Shown here piece by piece: positions 47,453 through 59,744 of a DNA stretch of 64,000 bases; position 1 is the stretch's first letter, and every line of letters starts with the position of its first letter. A program made the translations under genes and the position numbers. A model generated the notes under the pieces. The model was given only the letters and a program-made list of their open reading frames with translations, did no database searches and was not told the DNA's origin. The DNA is from Streptomyces sp. RKAG290 (lineage in GTDB: Bacteria > Actinomycetota > Actinomycetes > Streptomycetales > Streptomycetaceae), in NCBI RefSeq assembly GCF_023701695.1, contig NZ_JAJOZC010000001.1:2790001-2854000 (forward strand), read 5' to 3'.

Positions 47453-49114
47453 CTACCTCACGAAGACTCCCGCCTGGCTCGCCAGGTCGAGGAAGTACTG
47501 CGGGGCCAGACCCAGCACCAGGGTGACCGCGACACCGACCGCGATCGTGGTCATCGTCAGCGGGGACGGGACGGCGACCGTGGGGCCGTCCGCCTTGGGC
47601 TCACTGAAGAACATCAGCACGATGACCCGGATGTAGAAGAACGCGGCGATCGCCGAGGAGATCACACCGACGACGACCAGTCCGCCCGCACCGCCGTCGG
47701 CCGCGGCCTTGAACACCGCGAACTTCCCGGAGAAGCCCGAGGTGAGCGGGATGCCGGCGAAGGCCAGCAGGAACACCGCGAAGACCGCGGCGACCAGCGG
47801 CGAGCGCCGGCCGAGCCCGGCCCACTTCGACAGGTGCGTCGCCTCGCCGCCCGCGTCGCGCACCAGGGTGACGACGGCGAAGGCGCCGACCGTCACGAAG
47901 GAGTACGTGCCCAGGTAGAAGAGGACCGAGGAGACGCCCTCGGGCGTGGCGGCGATGACACCGGCGAGAATGAAGCCGGCGTGCGCGATCGAGGAGTAGG
48001 CCAGCAGCCGCTTGATGTCGGTCTGGGTGATGGCGACGATGGCGCCGCCCAGCATCGTCAGGATCGCGACACCCCACATGACCGGGCGCAGGTCCCAGGT
48101 CAGGCCGGGCAGCACCACGTACAGCAGGCGCAGCAGGGCGCCGAAGGCGGCGACCTTCGTGGCCGCGGCCATGAAGCCGGTGACCGGGGTCGGGGCGCCC
48201 TGGTAGACGTCCGGGGTCCACATGTGGAACGGGACGGCGCCGACCTTGAAGAGCAGGCCGGTCAGGATCATCGCGCCGCCGATGAGCAGCAGCGCGTCGT
48301 TGCCCATGGTGTCGGCGAGCGCCGGGTCGATCTGCTGGATCGAACCGTCGACGACCGTGGCGATCTTGGCGTACGAGACGGAGCCCGCGTAGCCGTAGAG
48401 CAGGGCGATCCCGAAGAGCAGGAACGCCGAGGAGAAGGCGCCGAGCAGGAAGTACTTCACCGCGGCCTCCTGCGACATCAGCCGCTTGCGACGGGCGACG
48501 GCGCACAGGAGGTAGAGCGGGAGGGAGAAGACCTCAAGCGCCACGAAGAGCGTCAGCAGGTCGTTGGCCGCGGGGAAGACCAGCATGCCCGCCACCGAGA
48601 AGAGGATCAGCGGGAAGACCTCGGTGGTGGTGAACCCGGCCTTGACGGCGGCCTTCTCGCTGTCGCTGCCGGGGACCGACGCGGCCTGCGCGGCGAACGA
48701 GTCGATGCGGTTGCCGTGGGACGCGGGGTCGAGCCTGCGCTCGGCGAAGGTGAAGACGGCGACCAGCGACGTCAGCAGGATGGTGCCCTGCAGGAACAGG
48801 GCGGGCCCGTCGACGGCGACGGCCCCCATCGCGGCGATGTGCGCCTTTGTCGTACCGTATCCGCCGGCCGCCAGGACGATCACCGAGGCGAACGCGGCGA
48901 CCAGGGCGGCGACCGTGAGGAAGACCTGCGTGTAGTAGCGGGCCCGGCGCGGCACGAAGGCCTCGACGAGCACGCCCAGGACGGCGACGCCGATCACGAT
49001 CAGGACCGGGGTCAGCTGGGCGTACTCGATGACCGGTGCCTTGAACTTCTCGGGGGCGGCCGACGTCACCCCGCCCGCCGTTGTCCACAGGCTGTGGACA
49101 GCTGTTGCGCTCAC
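47453..49114 (-). CDS. nuoN: NADH-quinone oxidoreductase subunit N
   Basis: A 553-residue antiporter-like membrane channel, last of the 14 genes. It carries the lysine-bearing segment [34 protein letters not shown] and the earlier [15 protein letters not shown] helix. GTG start 49112-49114 overlaps the nuoM stop (GTGA). It is longer than nuoN2 and has an additional loop around residues 125-150. It works in the distal membrane arm in proton pumping. Confidence 0.96.
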   Translation of the reverse strand: MSATAVHSLWTTAGGVTSAAPEKFKAPVIEYAQLTPVLIVIGVAVLGVLVEAFVPRRARYYTQVFLTVAALVAAFASVIVLAAGGYGTTKAHIAAMGAVAVDGPALFLQGTILLTSLVAVFTFAERRLDPASHGNRIDSFAAQAASVPGSDSEKAAVKAGFTTTEVFPLILFSVAGMLVFPAANDLLTLFVALEVFSLPLYLLCAVARRKRLMSQEAAVKYFLLGAFSSAFLLFGIALLYGYAGSVSYAKIATVVDGSIQQIDPALADTMGNDALLLIGGAMILTGLLFKVGAVPFHMWTPDVYQGAPTPVTGFMAAATKVAAFGALLRLLYVVLPGLTWDLRPVMWGVAILTMLGGAIVAITQTDIKRLLAYSSIAHAGFILAGVIAATPEGVSSVLFYLGTYSFVTVGAFAVVTLVRDAGGEATHLSKWAGLGRRSPLVAAVFAVFLLAFAGIPLTSGFSGKFAVFKAAADGGAGGLVVVGVISSAIAAFFYIRVIVLMFFSEPKADGPTVAVPSPLTMTTIAVGVAVTLVLGLAPQYFLDLASQAGVFVR

Positions 49115-50706
49115 TTGGCGGCCTCCACCTCGGGCTGGGGGTCCTTCTTCTGTACGTCCGACATGGTGTGCTGCACCGCCGGGTTGACGATGTCCGTCAG
49201 CGGCTTCGGGTAGACGCCCAGGAAGATCAGCAGTGCGATCAGCGGGACGACCACCACCAGCTCACGGACCCTGAGGTCCGCCATGCCCTGGACCTCGGCC
49301 TTGACCGGTCCCGTCATCGTCCGCTGGTAGAGGACCAGGACGTAGATCGCGGCGAGCACGATGCCGGTGGTGGCGATGATGCCGATCACCGGATATGCGG
49401 AGAACACGCCGACCAGGACCAGGAATTCACTGACGAACGGGGCGAGCCCCGGCAGCGACAGGGTGGCCAGGCCGCCGATCAGGAAGGTGCCCGCCAGGAT
49501 CGGGGCCACCTTCTGCACTCCGCCGTAGTCCGCGATGAGCCGCGAGCCGCGCCGCGTGATCAGGAAGCCCGCCACCAGCATCAGCGCGGCTGTCGAGATG
49601 CCGTGGTTGATCATGTAGAGCGTCGCGCCCGACTGGCCCTGGCTCGTCATCGCGAAGATGCCGAGGACGATGAAGCCGAAGTGCGAGATCGACGCGTAGG
49701 CGATCAGCCGCTTGATGTCGCGCTGGCCGACGGCGAGCAGCGCCCCGTACACGATGCTGATCAGTGCCAGGACCAGGATCACCGGCGTGGCCCACTTGCT
49801 GGCCTCCGGGAAGAGCTGGAGGCAGAAGCGCAGCATCGCGAAGGTGCCGACCTTGTCGACGACCGCGGTGAGCAGCACGGCGACCGGGGAGGTCGCCTCT
49901 CCCATGGCGTTGGGCAGCCAGGTGTGCAGCGGCCACAGCGGGGCCTTCACCGCGAAGGCGAAGAAGAACCCGAGGAAGAGCCAGCGCTCGGTGCTGGTCG
50001 CCATGGAGAACGAGCCGTTGGCGCGGGCCTCGGCGATCTCGGAGAGCGAGAACGTCCCCGCGACCGAGTAGAGCCCGATCACCGCGGCCAGCATGATGAG
50101 GCCGCCGACCAGGTTGTAGAGGAGGAACTTCACCGCGGCGTACGAGCGTTGCGCCGCCGCGTTCTCGTCCCCGCCACCCGCCGCGGCGGCGGCCGCGGAG
50201 GAGGTGGCCCGGTCGCCGAAGCCGCCGATGAGGAAGTACATCGGGATGAGCATGGCTTCGAACAGGATGTAGAAGACGAAGACGTCGGTGGCCTCGAAGG
50301 AGAGGATCACCATCGCCTCGGTCATCAGCATCAGGGCGAAGAAGCCCTGGGTGGGGCGCCAGCGGCGGCTCTGGTTCTCCAGCGGGTCGGCGTCGTGCCA
50401 GCCCGCCAGGATGATGAAGGGCATGAGCAGGGCGGTGAGCGCCATGAGCGCCACGCCGATGCCGTCCACCCCCAGCTCGTACCGCACGCCGAAGTCCTTG
50501 ATCCAGGCGTGCGATTCGGTGAGCTGGAAGCGGCTGCCGCCCGGTTCGAAGCGGGCGAGCACGACGCCCGCCAGGACGAGGGTGGCCAGCGAGAAGAGCA
50601 GCGCCAGCCACTTGGCGAACGTGCGTCGCGCGGCCGGGACGGCGGCGGTGGCGACCGCGCCGATCGCCGGGAGCGCCGCCGTCGCTGTCAGGAGGGGAAA
50701 GGACAT
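49111..50706 (-). CDS. nuoM: NADH-quinone oxidoreductase subunit M
   Basis: A 531-residue proton channel subunit. Conserved elements are the glutamate helix YILFEAMLIPMYFLIGGFG, the lysine helix AFAVKAPLWPLHTWLPNAMGEA and the DKVGTFAMLRF segment. An Ala/Gly-rich cytoplasmic insertion (about 173-187) follows the glutamate helix. ATG start 50704-50706, four bases after the nuoL stop. The stop overlaps nuoN. Confidence 0.96.
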   Translation of the reverse strand: MSFPLLTATAALPAIGAVATAAVPAARRTFAKWLALLFSLATLVLAGVVLARFEPGGSRFQLTESHAWIKDFGVRYELGVDGIGVALMALTALLMPFIILAGWHDADPLENQSRRWRPTQGFFALMLMTEAMVILSFEATDVFVFYILFEAMLIPMYFLIGGFGDRATSSAAAAAAGGGDENAAAQRSYAAVKFLLYNLVGGLIMLAAVIGLYSVAGTFSLSEIAEARANGSFSMATSTERWLFLGFFFAFAVKAPLWPLHTWLPNAMGEATSPVAVLLTAVVDKVGTFAMLRFCLQLFPEASKWATPVILVLALISIVYGALLAVGQRDIKRLIAYASISHFGFIVLGIFAMTSQGQSGATLYMINHGISTAALMLVAGFLITRRGSRLIADYGGVQKVAPILAGTFLIGGLATLSLPGLAPFVSEFLVLVGVFSAYPVIGIIATTGIVLAAIYVLVLYQRTMTGPVKAEVQGMADLRVRELVVVVPLIALLIFLGVYPKPLTDIVNPAVQHTMSDVQKKDPQPEVEAAK

Positions 50707-50710
50707 GTGA

Positions 50711-52612
50711 TCAGACCGCCCTCATCAGCAGGGTCGCGGCGATGAGAACCGCCGTACCGCCGAACATCGAGACCGCGTAGGAGCGGGCGTAGCCGTTCTG
50801 CAGTTTGCGCAGCCGGCCGGAGAGCCCGCCCATGGAGGCGGCCGTGCCGTTGACGACGCCGTCGACCAGGGTGTGGTCGACGTAGACCAGAGAGCGGGTG
50901 AGGTGCTCGCCGCCTCGGACCAGGACCACGTGGTTGAAGTCGTCCTGGAGGAGATCGCGGCGGGCCGCCCGGGTGAGCAGCGAGCCGCGCGGGGCGACCG
51001 CGGGCACCGGCTTGCGCCCGTACATCGCCCAGGCGATGCCGACACCGATGACGAGCACCACCATGGTGGCGGCGGTGACGGTGGTCGCGCTCACCGGGGA
51101 GTCTCCGTGGCTGTGGCCGGTGACGGGCTCCAGCCAGTGCAGGAAGCGGTCGCCGATGGAGAAGAAGCCGCCGGCGAAGACCGAACCGAACGCGAGGACG
51201 ATCATGGGGATGGTCATCGACTTCGGGGACTCGTGCGGATGCGGCTCATGGCCTTCCGCGTCCGGCTGCCAGCGCTTCTCACCGAAGAACGTCAGCAGCA
51301 TCACGCGCGTCATGTAGAACGCGGTGATCGCGGCGCCCAGCAGCGTGACCGCGCCGAGGATCCAGCCCTCGGTGCCGCCCTTGGCGAAGGCCGCCTCGAT
51401 GATCTTGTCCTTGGAGAAGAAGCCGGACAGTCCGGGGAAGCCGATGATCGCGAGGTAGCCGAGCCCGAAGGTGACGAAGGTGACCGGCATGTACTTCCGC
51501 AGGCCGCCGAACCTCCTCATGTCGACCTCGTCGTTCATGCCGTGCATGACCGAACCGGCGCCGAGGAAGAGCCCGGCCTTGAAGAAGCCGTGCGTGACCA
51601 GGTGCATGATCGCGAAGACGTAGCCGATCGGGCCGAGCCCGGCGGCCAGGATCATGTAGCCGATCTGCGACATCGTCGACCCGGCGAGGGCCTTCTTGAT
51701 GTCGTCCTTCGCGCAACCGACGATCGCCCCGAAGATCAGCGTGACCGCACCGACGACCACCACGACCAGCTGTGCGTCCGGGGCGGCGTTGAAGATCGCG
51801 CCGGACCGAACGATGAGGTAGACGCCCGCGGTGACCATGGTGGCGGCGTGGATAAGGGCCGAGACCGGGGTCGGGCCCTCCATCGCGTCACCCAGCCAGG
51901 ACTGCAGCGGCACCTGGGCGGACTTGCCGCACGCGGCGAGCAGCAGCATCAGGCCGATCGCCGTCAGCTTGCCCTCGCTCGTGTCACCGGTCGCCTCCAG
52001 GACGGGGCCGAAGGCGAAGGTGCCGAAGGTGGTGAACATCAGCATGATCGCGATCGACAGGCCCATGTCGCCGACCCGGTTGACCAGGAACGCCTTCTTG
52101 GCCGCGGTGGCCGCGCTGGGCTTGTGCTGCCAGAAGCCGATGAGCAGGTAGGACGCCAGACCGACGCCCTCCCACCCGACGTACAGCAGCAGGTAGTTGT
52201 CGGCGATGACCAGGATCAGCATCGCCGCGAGGAACAGGTTCAGATAGCCGAAGAAACGGCGCCGGCGCTCGTCGTGCTCCATGTAGCCGATCGAGTAGAT
52301 GTGGATCAGCGTGCCCACACCGGTGATCAGCAGAACGAAGGTCATCGACAGCTGGTCGAGCTGGAAGGCCACATCGGCCTGGAAGCCCTCGACCGGAATC
52401 CAGCTGAACAGGTACTGGTGCAGCGAACGGTCCTCGGCACTCTTCCCCAGCATGTCGAGGAAGAGCACGACACCGATGACGAACGAGGCGGCGGCGAACA
52501 GGGTGCCGAGCCAGTGGCCCACGCGATCCAGCCGCCGGCCGCCGCAGAGCAGCACCGCCGCTCCGAGCAGGGGCGCCGCTACGAGCAGCGCAATCAGGTT
52601 CTCTGCGTTCAT
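50711..52612 (-). CDS. nuoL: NADH-quinone oxidoreductase subunit L
   Basis: A 633-residue subunit with the distal proton channel and long lateral helix. Visible: [68 protein letters not shown] and [14 protein letters not shown] His/Glu-rich loop (about 430-445) is lineage specific. It is intact here, which contrasts with the broken reading of nuoL2 and gave me the reference for the nuoL2 repair. ATG start at 52610-52612; 16 bases separate it from nuoK. Confidence 0.96.
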   Translation of the reverse strand: MNAENLIALLVAAPLLGAAVLLCGGRRLDRVGHWLGTLFAAASFVIGVVLFLDMLGKSAEDRSLHQYLFSWIPVEGFQADVAFQLDQLSMTFVLLITGVGTLIHIYSIGYMEHDERRRRFFGYLNLFLAAMLILVIADNYLLLYVGWEGVGLASYLLIGFWQHKPSAATAAKKAFLVNRVGDMGLSIAIMLMFTTFGTFAFGPVLEATGDTSEGKLTAIGLMLLLAACGKSAQVPLQSWLGDAMEGPTPVSALIHAATMVTAGVYLIVRSGAIFNAAPDAQLVVVVVGAVTLIFGAIVGCAKDDIKKALAGSTMSQIGYMILAAGLGPIGYVFAIMHLVTHGFFKAGLFLGAGSVMHGMNDEVDMRRFGGLRKYMPVTFVTFGLGYLAIIGFPGLSGFFSKDKIIEAAFAKGGTEGWILGAVTLLGAAITAFYMTRVMLLTFFGEKRWQPDAEGHEPHPHESPKSMTIPMIVLAFGSVFAGGFFSIGDRFLHWLEPVTGHSHGDSPVSATTVTAATMVVLVIGVGIAWAMYGRKPVPAVAPRGSLLTRAARRDLLQDDFNHVVLVRGGEHLTRSLVYVDHTLVDGVVNGTAASMGGLSGRLRKLQNGYARSYAVSMFGGTAVLIAATLLMRAV

Positions 52613-52628
52613 TGGGTCCAGCGCCCCT

Positions 52629-52928
52629 CTACAGCTTCATCAGGCTGGCGTCGTCGACCGAGGCCGAGTGGCGGGAACGGAACAGCGACACGATGATCGC
52701 GAGCCCGACCACGACCTCCGCGGCGGCGACGACCATCGTGAAGAAGGCGATGACCTGGCCGTCGAGGTTGCCGTGCATGCGGGAGAAGGTCACGAACGCG
52801 AGGTTGCAGGCGTTGAGCATCAGCTCCACGCACATGAACACCACGATCGCGTTCCGCCTGATCAGCACCCCGGACGCGCCGATGGTGAACAACAGAGCGG
52901 CGAGATAGAGGTAGTTGACCGGATTCAC
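52629..52928 (-). CDS. nuoK: NADH-quinone oxidoreductase subunit K
   Basis: A 99-residue three-helix subunit of normal length. The key glutamates sit in [17 protein letters not shown] and [17 protein letters not shown] start 52926-52928 overlaps the nuoJ stop. Compared with nuoK2 it lacks the acidic tail. Confidence 0.96.
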   Translation of the reverse strand: MNPVNYLYLAALLFTIGASGVLIRRNAIVVFMCVELMLNACNLAFVTFSRMHGNLDGQVIAFFTMVVAAAEVVVGLAIIVSLFRSRHSASVDDASLMKL

Positions 52929-53755
52929 TTGGCGACCTCCTCTTCTTCGGCGTTGTCCCGGCCGAGCCGCTCACCGGAGCGCTGCTCCAGTGCCTTGAGG
53001 CCGGCCAGCGACTCGTTGGACACATCGCGCATCTGGCCGCGCTTGCGCAGCGTCTGCATCACGGTGAGTTCGGACGGTGTTCCGTCGGGGAGCAGTCCGG
53101 CGATGTCCACGGCGTTGTGCCGGGCGTAGACACCGGGGGCGGGCAGCGGCGGCAGGTGGCTGCTGCGTACGCGGTCCTCGGACATCTCCCGCTGGGTCTT
53201 GGCCCGTTCGGTGCGCTCGCGGTGGGTGAGCACCATCGCGCCGACGGTCGCGGTGATCAGCAGCGCGCCGGTGATCTCGAAGGCGAAGACGTACTTCGTG
53301 AAGATGAGGCTGGCGAGCCCCTCCACGTTTCCGCCGTGCTCGGCGTTGGCGGTGCCGAGACCGCTGAAGCTGTGCAGCGAGGCGTTGCCGATGCCGGCGA
53401 TCATGAGGATGCCGAAGCCGAGCCCACAGGCGAGGGCCAGCCAGCGCTGGCCCTTGAGGGTCTCCTTCAGCGAGTCCGCCGCCGTGACACCGACGAGCAT
53501 GACCACGAAGAGGAACAGCATCATGATCGCGCCGGTGTAGACGATGATCTGGACGACGCCGAGGAAGTAGGCGCCGTTGGCGAGGTAGAAGACCGCCAGG
53601 ATGATCATGGTCCCGGCGAGGCTCAGCGCACTGTGCACCGCCTTCTTCATGAGTACGGTCGACAGCGCGCCGAGCACGGCGACGGTGCCGAGCACCCAGA
53701 ACTGGAAGGCCTCGCCGGTCGAGGTCTGGGAGGCCGCAGCGGCCAGGCCGGTCAT
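52925..53755 (-). CDS. nuoJ: NADH-quinone oxidoreductase subunit J
   Basis: A 276-residue membrane subunit. The five-helix core (about 1-185) contains [27 protein letters not shown], the NuoJ hallmark with the pi-bulge glycine. The last 90 residues are a charged cytoplasmic tail not present in E. coli NuoJ or in nuoJ2. ATG start 53753-53755 overlaps the nuoI stop (ATGA). Confidence 0.95.
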   Translation of the reverse strand: MTGLAAAASQTSTGEAFQFWVLGTVAVLGALSTVLMKKAVHSALSLAGTMIILAVFYLANGAYFLGVVQIIVYTGAIMMLFLFVVMLVGVTAADSLKETLKGQRWLALACGLGFGILMIAGIGNASLHSFSGLGTANAEHGGNVEGLASLIFTKYVFAFEITGALLITATVGAMVLTHRERTERAKTQREMSEDRVRSSHLPPLPAPGVYARHNAVDIAGLLPDGTPSELTVMQTLRKRGQMRDVSNESLAGLKALEQRSGERLGRDNAEEEEVAK

Positions 53756-54480
53756 GCGTCCACCTCCTGCTCCGAGCCGTTGTTCTCATGGGCGTCGCCG
53801 GCCGGCTTCTCGCCCTTGGAGACGGCGACCTGGCGTTCCGTACCGGGGGCGGCCTCGGTGACCAGGCCCCGGTAGTAGTCCTGGTCGTCCGTGCCGGGGA
53901 AGATCGCGTGCGGGCTCTCGACCATGCCTTCCTCCAGGCCCGCGAGCAGCTCGTCCTTGGTGTAGATGAGGCTCTCGCGGGTGGTGTTGGCGAGCTCGAA
54001 CTCGTTGGTCATCGTCAGCGCCCGGGTCGGGCAGGCCTCGATGCACAGTCCGCACAGGATGCAGCGCGCGTAGTTGATCTGGTAGACGCGGCCGTAGCGC
54101 TCCCCCGGGGAGTAGCGCTCCTCCTCGGTGTTGTCCGCACCCTCGACGTAGATCGCGTCCGCCGGACAGGCCCAGGCGCACAGCTCGCAGCCGATGCACT
54201 TCTCCAGGCCGTCCGGATGGCGGTTGAGCTGGTGCCGGCCGTGGAAGCGCGGCGCCGTCACCTTCGGCGTCTCCGGGTACTGCTCGGTCAGCCGCTTCTT
54301 GAACATGGCCTTGAAGGTCACGCCGAAGCCGGCCACCGGATTCTGGAACTTGTCCTCCGAGGACTGCGGGGACTGCGCGGACCCGCCGGCCCCCGAGGTC
54401 CCCGAGGCCGCGGTCGACCCCGTCGGCCCGGCAGTCTTCGGCGGCCTCTTGGGCCCCGGCGACTCAGACAGTTCAGACAT
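53752..54480 (-). CDS. nuoI: NADH-quinone oxidoreductase subunit I
   Basis: A 242-residue subunit with two [4Fe-4S] clusters linking NuoG to NuoB. The motifs are [17 protein letters not shown] and [17 protein letters not shown]. The first 45 residues are a Ser/Gly/Pro-rich leader; the last 50 are a variable tail. I chose ATG 54478-54480 because AAGGAGG precedes it inside the end of nuoH; the two genes overlap by eight bases. The frame is open to 54558. Confidence 0.96.
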   Translation of the reverse strand: MSELSESPGPKRPPKTAGPTGSTAASGTSGAGGSAQSPQSSEDKFQNPVAGFGVTFKAMFKKRLTEQYPETPKVTAPRFHGRHQLNRHPDGLEKCIGCELCAWACPADAIYVEGADNTEEERYSPGERYGRVYQINYARCILCGLCIEACPTRALTMTNEFELANTTRESLIYTKDELLAGLEEGMVESPHAIFPGTDDQDYYRGLVTEAAPGTERQVAVSKGEKPAGDAHENNGSEQEVDA

Positions 54481-55876
54481 GGTCGGCCTCCTTTCCGTCA
54501 CTCGGACTTCCATCACTCTGAGTATCCGCGCCGCCACTGGCAACGAGCTCCCGCTCACGGCGCGGCCTGCGCCGCGGCACGGGCGGCAGGGTCTGTCCTG
54601 GCAGTGGTGGCACCGGGAATCCGCCCGCCATCGGGTCGAACGCCGGCTCCGGTTCCGCGTCCGCCGCGGCCGCCCGGCCCTTCTTGTCGCGGAAGATGTC
54701 CACGACGAAGGAGATCAGCAGGACCGCGATCACGGCCCCGGCCACGTAGAGCAGGATCTTCGAGTAGTCGTAGCCCTCGTTGCGCAGCGCCCGCACCGTG
54801 GCGACCAGCATCAGCCAGACCACGGAGACCGGGATCAGGACCTTCCACCCCAGCTTCATCAGCTGGTCGTAGCGGACCCGGGGCAGCGTGCCGCGCAGCC
54901 AGATGAAGAAGAACAGCAGCAGCTGGACCTTGATGACGAACCAGAGCATCGGCCACCAGCCGTGGTTCGCGCCCTCCCAGAAGGTGCTGATCGGCCACGG
55001 AGCCCGCCAGCCGCCCAGGAACAGGGTGATGGAGACCGCGGAGACGGTGACCATGTTGACGTACTCGGCGAGCATGAACATCGCGAACTTGATCGACGAG
55101 TACTCGGTGTTGAAGCCGCCGACCAGGTCGCCCTCGGACTCCGGCATGTCGAACGGGGCGCGGTTGGTCTCACCGACCATCGTGACGATGTAGATGATGA
55201 AGGAGACCGGCAGCAGGATGATGAACCAGCGGTCCTGCTGCGCCTCCACGATCTTCGAGGTCGACATCGACCCGGAGTAGAGGAACACCGAGGCGAACGC
55301 CGCGCCCATCGCGATCTCGTAGCTGATCATCTGTGCGCACGAGCGCAGTCCGCCGAGCAGCGGGTACGTCGATCCGGAGGACCAGCCCGCCAGCACGATG
55401 CCGTAGATCCCGACCGAGGCGACCGCGAGGACGTAGAGCATCGCGATCGGCAGGTCGGTGAGCTGCATCGCCGTACGGTGCCCGAAGATCGAGACCTCGT
55501 TGCCGGACGGGCCGAACGGGATCACCGCGATCGCCATGAACGCCGGCACGGCGGCGACGATCGGGGCGAGGACGTAGACGAACTTGTCCGCCCGCTTGAC
55601 GATGAGGTCTTCCTTCAGCATCAGCTTGATGCCGTCGGCGAGCGACTGGAGCATGCCCCAGGGGCCGTGCCGGTTGGGGCCGATGCGCAGCTGCATCCAG
55701 GCGACGACCTTGCGCTCCCACACGATGGAGAAGAGCACGGTCACCATCAGGAACGCGAAGCAGAAGACGGCCTTGATGACGACGAGCCACCAGGGGTCGG
55801 TGCCGAACATCGACAGGTCCTCGGCGGCGAGCACGCCGCCGTGCGGGGCCGCGGCCAGTTGAGCGAAGGCAGTCAC
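54473..55876 (-). CDS. nuoH: NADH-quinone oxidoreductase subunit H
   Basis: A 467-residue membrane subunit that forms the quinone chamber. It has [22 protein letters not shown] at the quinone entrance and [23 protein letters not shown], the conserved acidic E-channel loop. Residues about 395-467 are a soluble Pro/Arg/Asp-rich tail. GTG start 55874-55876 overlaps the nuoG stop. nuoH2 lacks the tail. Confidence 0.96.
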   Translation of the reverse strand: MTAFAQLAAAPHGGVLAAEDLSMFGTDPWWLVVIKAVFCFAFLMVTVLFSIVWERKVVAWMQLRIGPNRHGPWGMLQSLADGIKLMLKEDLIVKRADKFVYVLAPIVAAVPAFMAIAVIPFGPSGNEVSIFGHRTAMQLTDLPIAMLYVLAVASVGIYGIVLAGWSSGSTYPLLGGLRSCAQMISYEIAMGAAFASVFLYSGSMSTSKIVEAQQDRWFIILLPVSFIIYIVTMVGETNRAPFDMPESEGDLVGGFNTEYSSIKFAMFMLAEYVNMVTVSAVSITLFLGGWRAPWPISTFWEGANHGWWPMLWFVIKVQLLLFFFIWLRGTLPRVRYDQLMKLGWKVLIPVSVVWLMLVATVRALRNEGYDYSKILLYVAGAVIAVLLISFVVDIFRDKKGRAAAADAEPEPAFDPMAGGFPVPPLPGQTLPPVPRRRPRRERELVASGGADTQSDGSPSDGKEADHV

Positions 55877-58380
55877 GCTCGTACCTCCGGTGTGACGTCG
55901 GGAGTGCCCGGTGCGGCGGGGCCGATCCGGACCAGACCGCCGGGCTGGGCGCCGGTGCCGGCCGGTACGCCCCGTCCGACGGAGTTCAGCGGCACCCAGA
56001 CCACCCGGTCCGGCATGTCGGTGACCTGCAGCGGGAGTTCGACGCTGCCCGCCGGGCCGGTGACGGCCAGCAGGTCGCCGTCCTTGACGCCGGTCTCGGC
56101 GGCGGTGACGGCGGAGAGCCGGGCGACCGCGGCGTGCCGGGTCCCGGCCAGCGCCGTGTCGCCCTCCTGGAGCCGGCCCTGGTCGAGCAGCAGCCGGTGG
56201 CCCGCGAGAACCGCCTCGCCGTCGCCGGGCCTGGGCAGCGGCTGGGCCGACTCGCGCGGGTCGTCCGCGTGCGTGCCCTGCCAGCCGCCCAGCCGGTCCA
56301 GCTCCCGGCGTACGGACTTCAGGTCCGGCAGCGCGAAGTGGACGTCGAGCGCGTCGGCGAGCATGTGCAGCACCCGGGCGTCACCCGGTGCGAGCGTCCG
56401 CGTCATGTGCTCCGGCTTCAGCGCGGCCTCGAACATCCGCGCCCGGCCCTCCCAGTTGAGGAAGGTGCCGGACTTCTCGGCGACCGCCGCGACCGGGAAC
56501 ACCACATCGGCCCGGTCGGTGACCTCGCTGGGGCGCAGCTCCAGCGAGACCAGGAAACCGACCCGGTCCAGGGCCTCCAGGGCCCGCTGCGGATCGGGCA
56601 GGTCCGTGGTCTCGACCCCGGCGACGAGCAGCGCGCCCAGTTCGCCGGTGGCCGCGGCCTCGATGATCTGGCCGGTGTCGCGGCCGAAGCGGGAGGGAAG
56701 TGCGGCGACGCCCCACAGGGCCGCCACCTCGTCCCTGGCTCCCGGGTCGGTGGACGGGCGGCCGCCGGGCAGCAGCGACGGGAGTGCGCCCGCCTCCACC
56801 GCACCGCGCTCGCCGGCCCGGCGCGGGATCCACACCAGGGTGGCGCCGGTGGCGGTCGCGGCCCGTACCGCGGCGGTCGGGCCGCCCGGCACACCGGCCA
56901 GCCGCTCACCCACCACGATCAGGGCGCCCGCACCGCGCAGCGCCTCGGCCGCCGCGGCACCGTCGCCGTCCAGGCCGACTCCGCCCGCGATCGCGTCCAG
57001 CCACTCGGTCTCGGTGCCCGGGGCGGCGGGCAGCAGCGTGCCGCCCGCCTTCGTGAGGCCTCGGGTGGCGTGCGAGGCGACCGCGAAGGTGCGCTGGCCG
57101 TGCTTGCGGTGCGCCTTGCGCAGCCGCAGGAAGACGCCGGGCGCCTCCTCCTCGGACTCGAAGCCGACCAGCAGCACGGCCGGGGCCTTCTCCAGCGAGG
57201 TGTAGGTGACACCCGCGCCGTCCAGGTCCCGGCCGCGGCCGGCCACCCGGGCGGCCAGGAAGTCGGCCTCCTCGCTGCTGTGCACCCGGGCCCGGAAGTC
57301 GATGTCGTTGGTGTCCAGGGCGATCCGGGCGAACTTGCTGTAGGCGTACGCGTCCTCGACGGTCAGCCGGCCGCCCGTGAGGACTCCGGCCCGGCCGCGT
57401 GCGGCGGACAGTCCGGCGGCGGCCGCCGCCAGCGCCTCGGGCCAGCTCGCCGGTTCCAGCTCGCCGGCCTCGTTGCGCACCAGCGGAGTGGTGAGCCGGT
57501 CACGCTGCTGCGCGTAGCGGAAGCCGAAGCGGCCCTTGTCGCAGAGCCACTCCTCGTTGACCTCGGGGTCGTTGGAGGCGAGCCGCCGCATGACCTTGCC
57601 GCGCCGGTGGTCGGTACGGGTGGCGCAGCCGCCCGCACAGTGCTCGCACACCGAGGGCGAGGACACCAGGTCGAAGGGGCGGGAGCGGAACCGGTACGCC
57701 GCCGAGGTCAGCGCCCCGACGGGGCAGATCTGGATGGTGTTGCCGGAGAAGTACGACTCGAACGGGTCGCCCTCGCCGGTGCCGACCTGCTGGAGCGCGC
57801 CGCGCTCGATCAGCTCGATCATCGGGTCGCCCGCCACCTGGTTGGAGAACCGGGTGCAGCGTGCGCAGAGCACGCACCGCTCACGGTCCAGCAGCACCTG
57901 GGTGGAGATCGGGACGGGCTTCTCGAACGTCCGCTTCTTCCCGTCGAAGCGGGAGGTCGCGTCGCCGTGCGACATCGCCTGGTTCTGCAGCGGGCACTCG
58001 CCGCCCTTGTCGCAGACCGGGCAGTCCAGCGGGTGGTTGATGAGCAGCAGCTCCATCACGCCGCGCTGCGCCTTGTCGGCGACCGGCGAGGTGACCTGCG
58101 ACTTGACGACCATGCCGTCGGTGCAGGTGATGGTGCAGGACGCCATCGGCTTGCGCTGGCCCTCGACCTCGACGATGCACTGGCGGCAGGCGCCGGCCGG
58201 GTCGAGGAGCGGGTGGTCGCAGAAGCGCGGGATCTCGATGCCGAGCAGTTCGGCGGCCCGGATGACCAGGGTGCCCTTGGGCACGCTGATCTCGATGCCG
58301 TCGATGGTCAGCGTGACCAGGTCCTCGGGCGGGAGAGCCGCCTCGCCGCCCCCGGAGGGCGCACTCGTGGTGACTGTCAT
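55873..58380 (-). CDS. nuoG: NADH-quinone oxidoreductase subunit G
   Basis: An 835-residue iron-sulfur subunit of the peripheral arm. The N-terminal [2Fe-2S] domain has [21 protein letters not shown] and the later MASC ligand. [15 protein letters not shown] and [18 protein letters not shown] follow for further clusters, then the Mo/W-bis-MGD-type 4Fe-4S domain with [15 protein letters not shown]. The C-terminal molybdopterin-oxidoreductase-like domain (about 290-835) carries no molybdenum in complex I. ATG start 58378-58380, overlapped by the nuoF stop. No copy exists in the nuo2 cluster. Confidence 0.96.
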   Translation of the reverse strand: MTVTTSAPSGGGEAALPPEDLVTLTIDGIEISVPKGTLVIRAAELLGIEIPRFCDHPLLDPAGACRQCIVEVEGQRKPMASCTITCTDGMVVKSQVTSPVADKAQRGVMELLLINHPLDCPVCDKGGECPLQNQAMSHGDATSRFDGKKRTFEKPVPISTQVLLDRERCVLCARCTRFSNQVAGDPMIELIERGALQQVGTGEGDPFESYFSGNTIQICPVGALTSAAYRFRSRPFDLVSSPSVCEHCAGGCATRTDHRRGKVMRRLASNDPEVNEEWLCDKGRFGFRYAQQRDRLTTPLVRNEAGELEPASWPEALAAAAAGLSAARGRAGVLTGGRLTVEDAYAYSKFARIALDTNDIDFRARVHSSEEADFLAARVAGRGRDLDGAGVTYTSLEKAPAVLLVGFESEEEAPGVFLRLRKAHRKHGQRTFAVASHATRGLTKAGGTLLPAAPGTETEWLDAIAGGVGLDGDGAAAAEALRGAGALIVVGERLAGVPGGPTAAVRAATATGATLVWIPRRAGERGAVEAGALPSLLPGGRPSTDPGARDEVAALWGVAALPSRFGRDTGQIIEAAATGELGALLVAGVETTDLPDPQRALEALDRVGFLVSLELRPSEVTDRADVVFPVAAVAEKSGTFLNWEGRARMFEAALKPEHMTRTLAPGDARVLHMLADALDVHFALPDLKSVRRELDRLGGWQGTHADDPRESAQPLPRPGDGEAVLAGHRLLLDQGRLQEGDTALAGTRHAAVARLSAVTAAETGVKDGDLLAVTGPAGSVELPLQVTDMPDRVVWVPLNSVGRGVPAGTGAQPGGLVRIGPAAPGTPDVTPEVRA

Positions 58381-59744
58381 GCGTTCACCCCCTGGGATGC
58401 GTTCTTGTCGTCGGCCCAGACGGTCGACCTGGCGGGATCGAAGGGACAGCCCTTGCCGGTGATGTGCTGCTCGTACTCCTCGCGGAAGTACTTCAGCGAG
58501 GAGAAGATCGGCGAGGCGGCGCCGTCGCCGAGGGCGCAGAACGACTTGCCGTTGATGTTGTCGGCGATGTCGTTCAGCTTGTCCAGGTCGGACATCTGGC
58601 CCTTGCCGGCCTCGATGTCGCGGAGCAACTGGACCAGCCAGTACGTACCTTCACGGCATGGCGTGCACTTGCCGCAGGACTCGTGGGCGTAGAACTCGGT
58701 CCAGCGGGTGACGGCACGCACGACGCAGGTCGTCTCGTCGAAGCACTGGAGTGCCTTGGTGCCGAGCATGGAACCGGCGGCGCCGACGCCCTCGTAGTCG
58801 AGGGGCACGTCGAGGTGCTCGTCGGTGAACATCGGGGTGGAGGAGCCGCCCGGGGTCCAGAACTTGAGCTGGTGGCCGGGGCGCATGCCGCCGCTGATGT
58901 CGAGGAGCTGGCGCAGCGTGACGCCGAGCGGGGCCTCGTACTGGCCGGGGCCGGCGACGTGTCCGCTGAGCGAGTAGAGCGTGAAGCCCGGGGACTTCTC
59001 GCTGCCCATGGACTTGAACCAGTCCTTGCCCTTGTTCAGGATCGCGGGAACGGACGCGATGGACTCCACGTTGTTCACCACAGTGGGGCAGGCGTACAGA
59101 CCGGCGACCGCGGGGAAGGGCGGCCGCAGCCGGGGCTGGCCGCGCCGTCCTTCGAGCGAGTCGAGCAGTGCGGTCTCCTCACCGCAGATGTACGCGCCGG
59201 CGCCCGCGTGCACGGTGAGTTCCAGATCGAGTCCGGATCCCATGACGTTCGTGCCGAGGTAGCCCGCCTCGTACGCCTCGCGCACGGCCTCGTGCAACCG
59301 CCGCAGTACGGGGACGACTTCGCCGCGCAGGTAGATGAAGGCGTGCGAGGAGCGGATCGCGTAGCAGGCGATCACGATGCCTTCGATGAGGCTGTGCGGG
59401 TTGGCGAAGAGGAGCGGGATGTCCTTGCAGGTCCCGGGCTCCGACTCGTCGGCGTTGACCACCAGGTAGTGCGGCTTGCCGTCACCCTGCGGGATGAACT
59501 GCCACTTCATCCCGGTGGGGAAGCCGGCGCCGCCGCGGCCGCGCAGACCGGAGTCCTTGACGTAGGCGATGAGGTCGTCCGGGGACATGGTGAGGGCCTT
59601 GCGCAGCCCCTCGTACCCCTCGTGCCGGCGGTAGGTCTCCAGGGTCCAGGATTCGGGCTGGTCCCAGAAGGCGGACAGGACCGGTGCCAGAAGCTTCTCG
59701 GGACTGGTCCCGTTCTTGTCGATTTCGGCGGCCAACGTCATCAC
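58377..59744 (-). CDS. nuoF: NADH-quinone oxidoreductase subunit F
   Basis: A 455-residue subunit that binds NADH, FMN and cluster N3. NADH/FMN-binding segments are [16 protein letters not shown] and [19 protein letters not shown]; the cluster ligands are in [11 protein letters not shown] with a fourth cysteine in [10 protein letters not shown]. The GTG at 59742-59744 overlaps the nuoE stop as GTGA; an ATG follows immediately and may serve instead. This is the electron entry point that the nuo2 cluster lacks. Confidence 0.96.
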   Translation of the reverse strand: MMTLAAEIDKNGTSPEKLLAPVLSAFWDQPESWTLETYRRHEGYEGLRKALTMSPDDLIAYVKDSGLRGRGGAGFPTGMKWQFIPQGDGKPHYLVVNADESEPGTCKDIPLLFANPHSLIEGIVIACYAIRSSHAFIYLRGEVVPVLRRLHEAVREAYEAGYLGTNVMGSGLDLELTVHAGAGAYICGEETALLDSLEGRRGQPRLRPPFPAVAGLYACPTVVNNVESIASVPAILNKGKDWFKSMGSEKSPGFTLYSLSGHVAGPGQYEAPLGVTLRQLLDISGGMRPGHQLKFWTPGGSSTPMFTDEHLDVPLDYEGVGAAGSMLGTKALQCFDETTCVVRAVTRWTEFYAHESCGKCTPCREGTYWLVQLLRDIEAGKGQMSDLDKLNDIADNINGKSFCALGDGAASPIFSSLKYFREEYEQHITGKGCPFDPARSTVWADDKNASQGVNA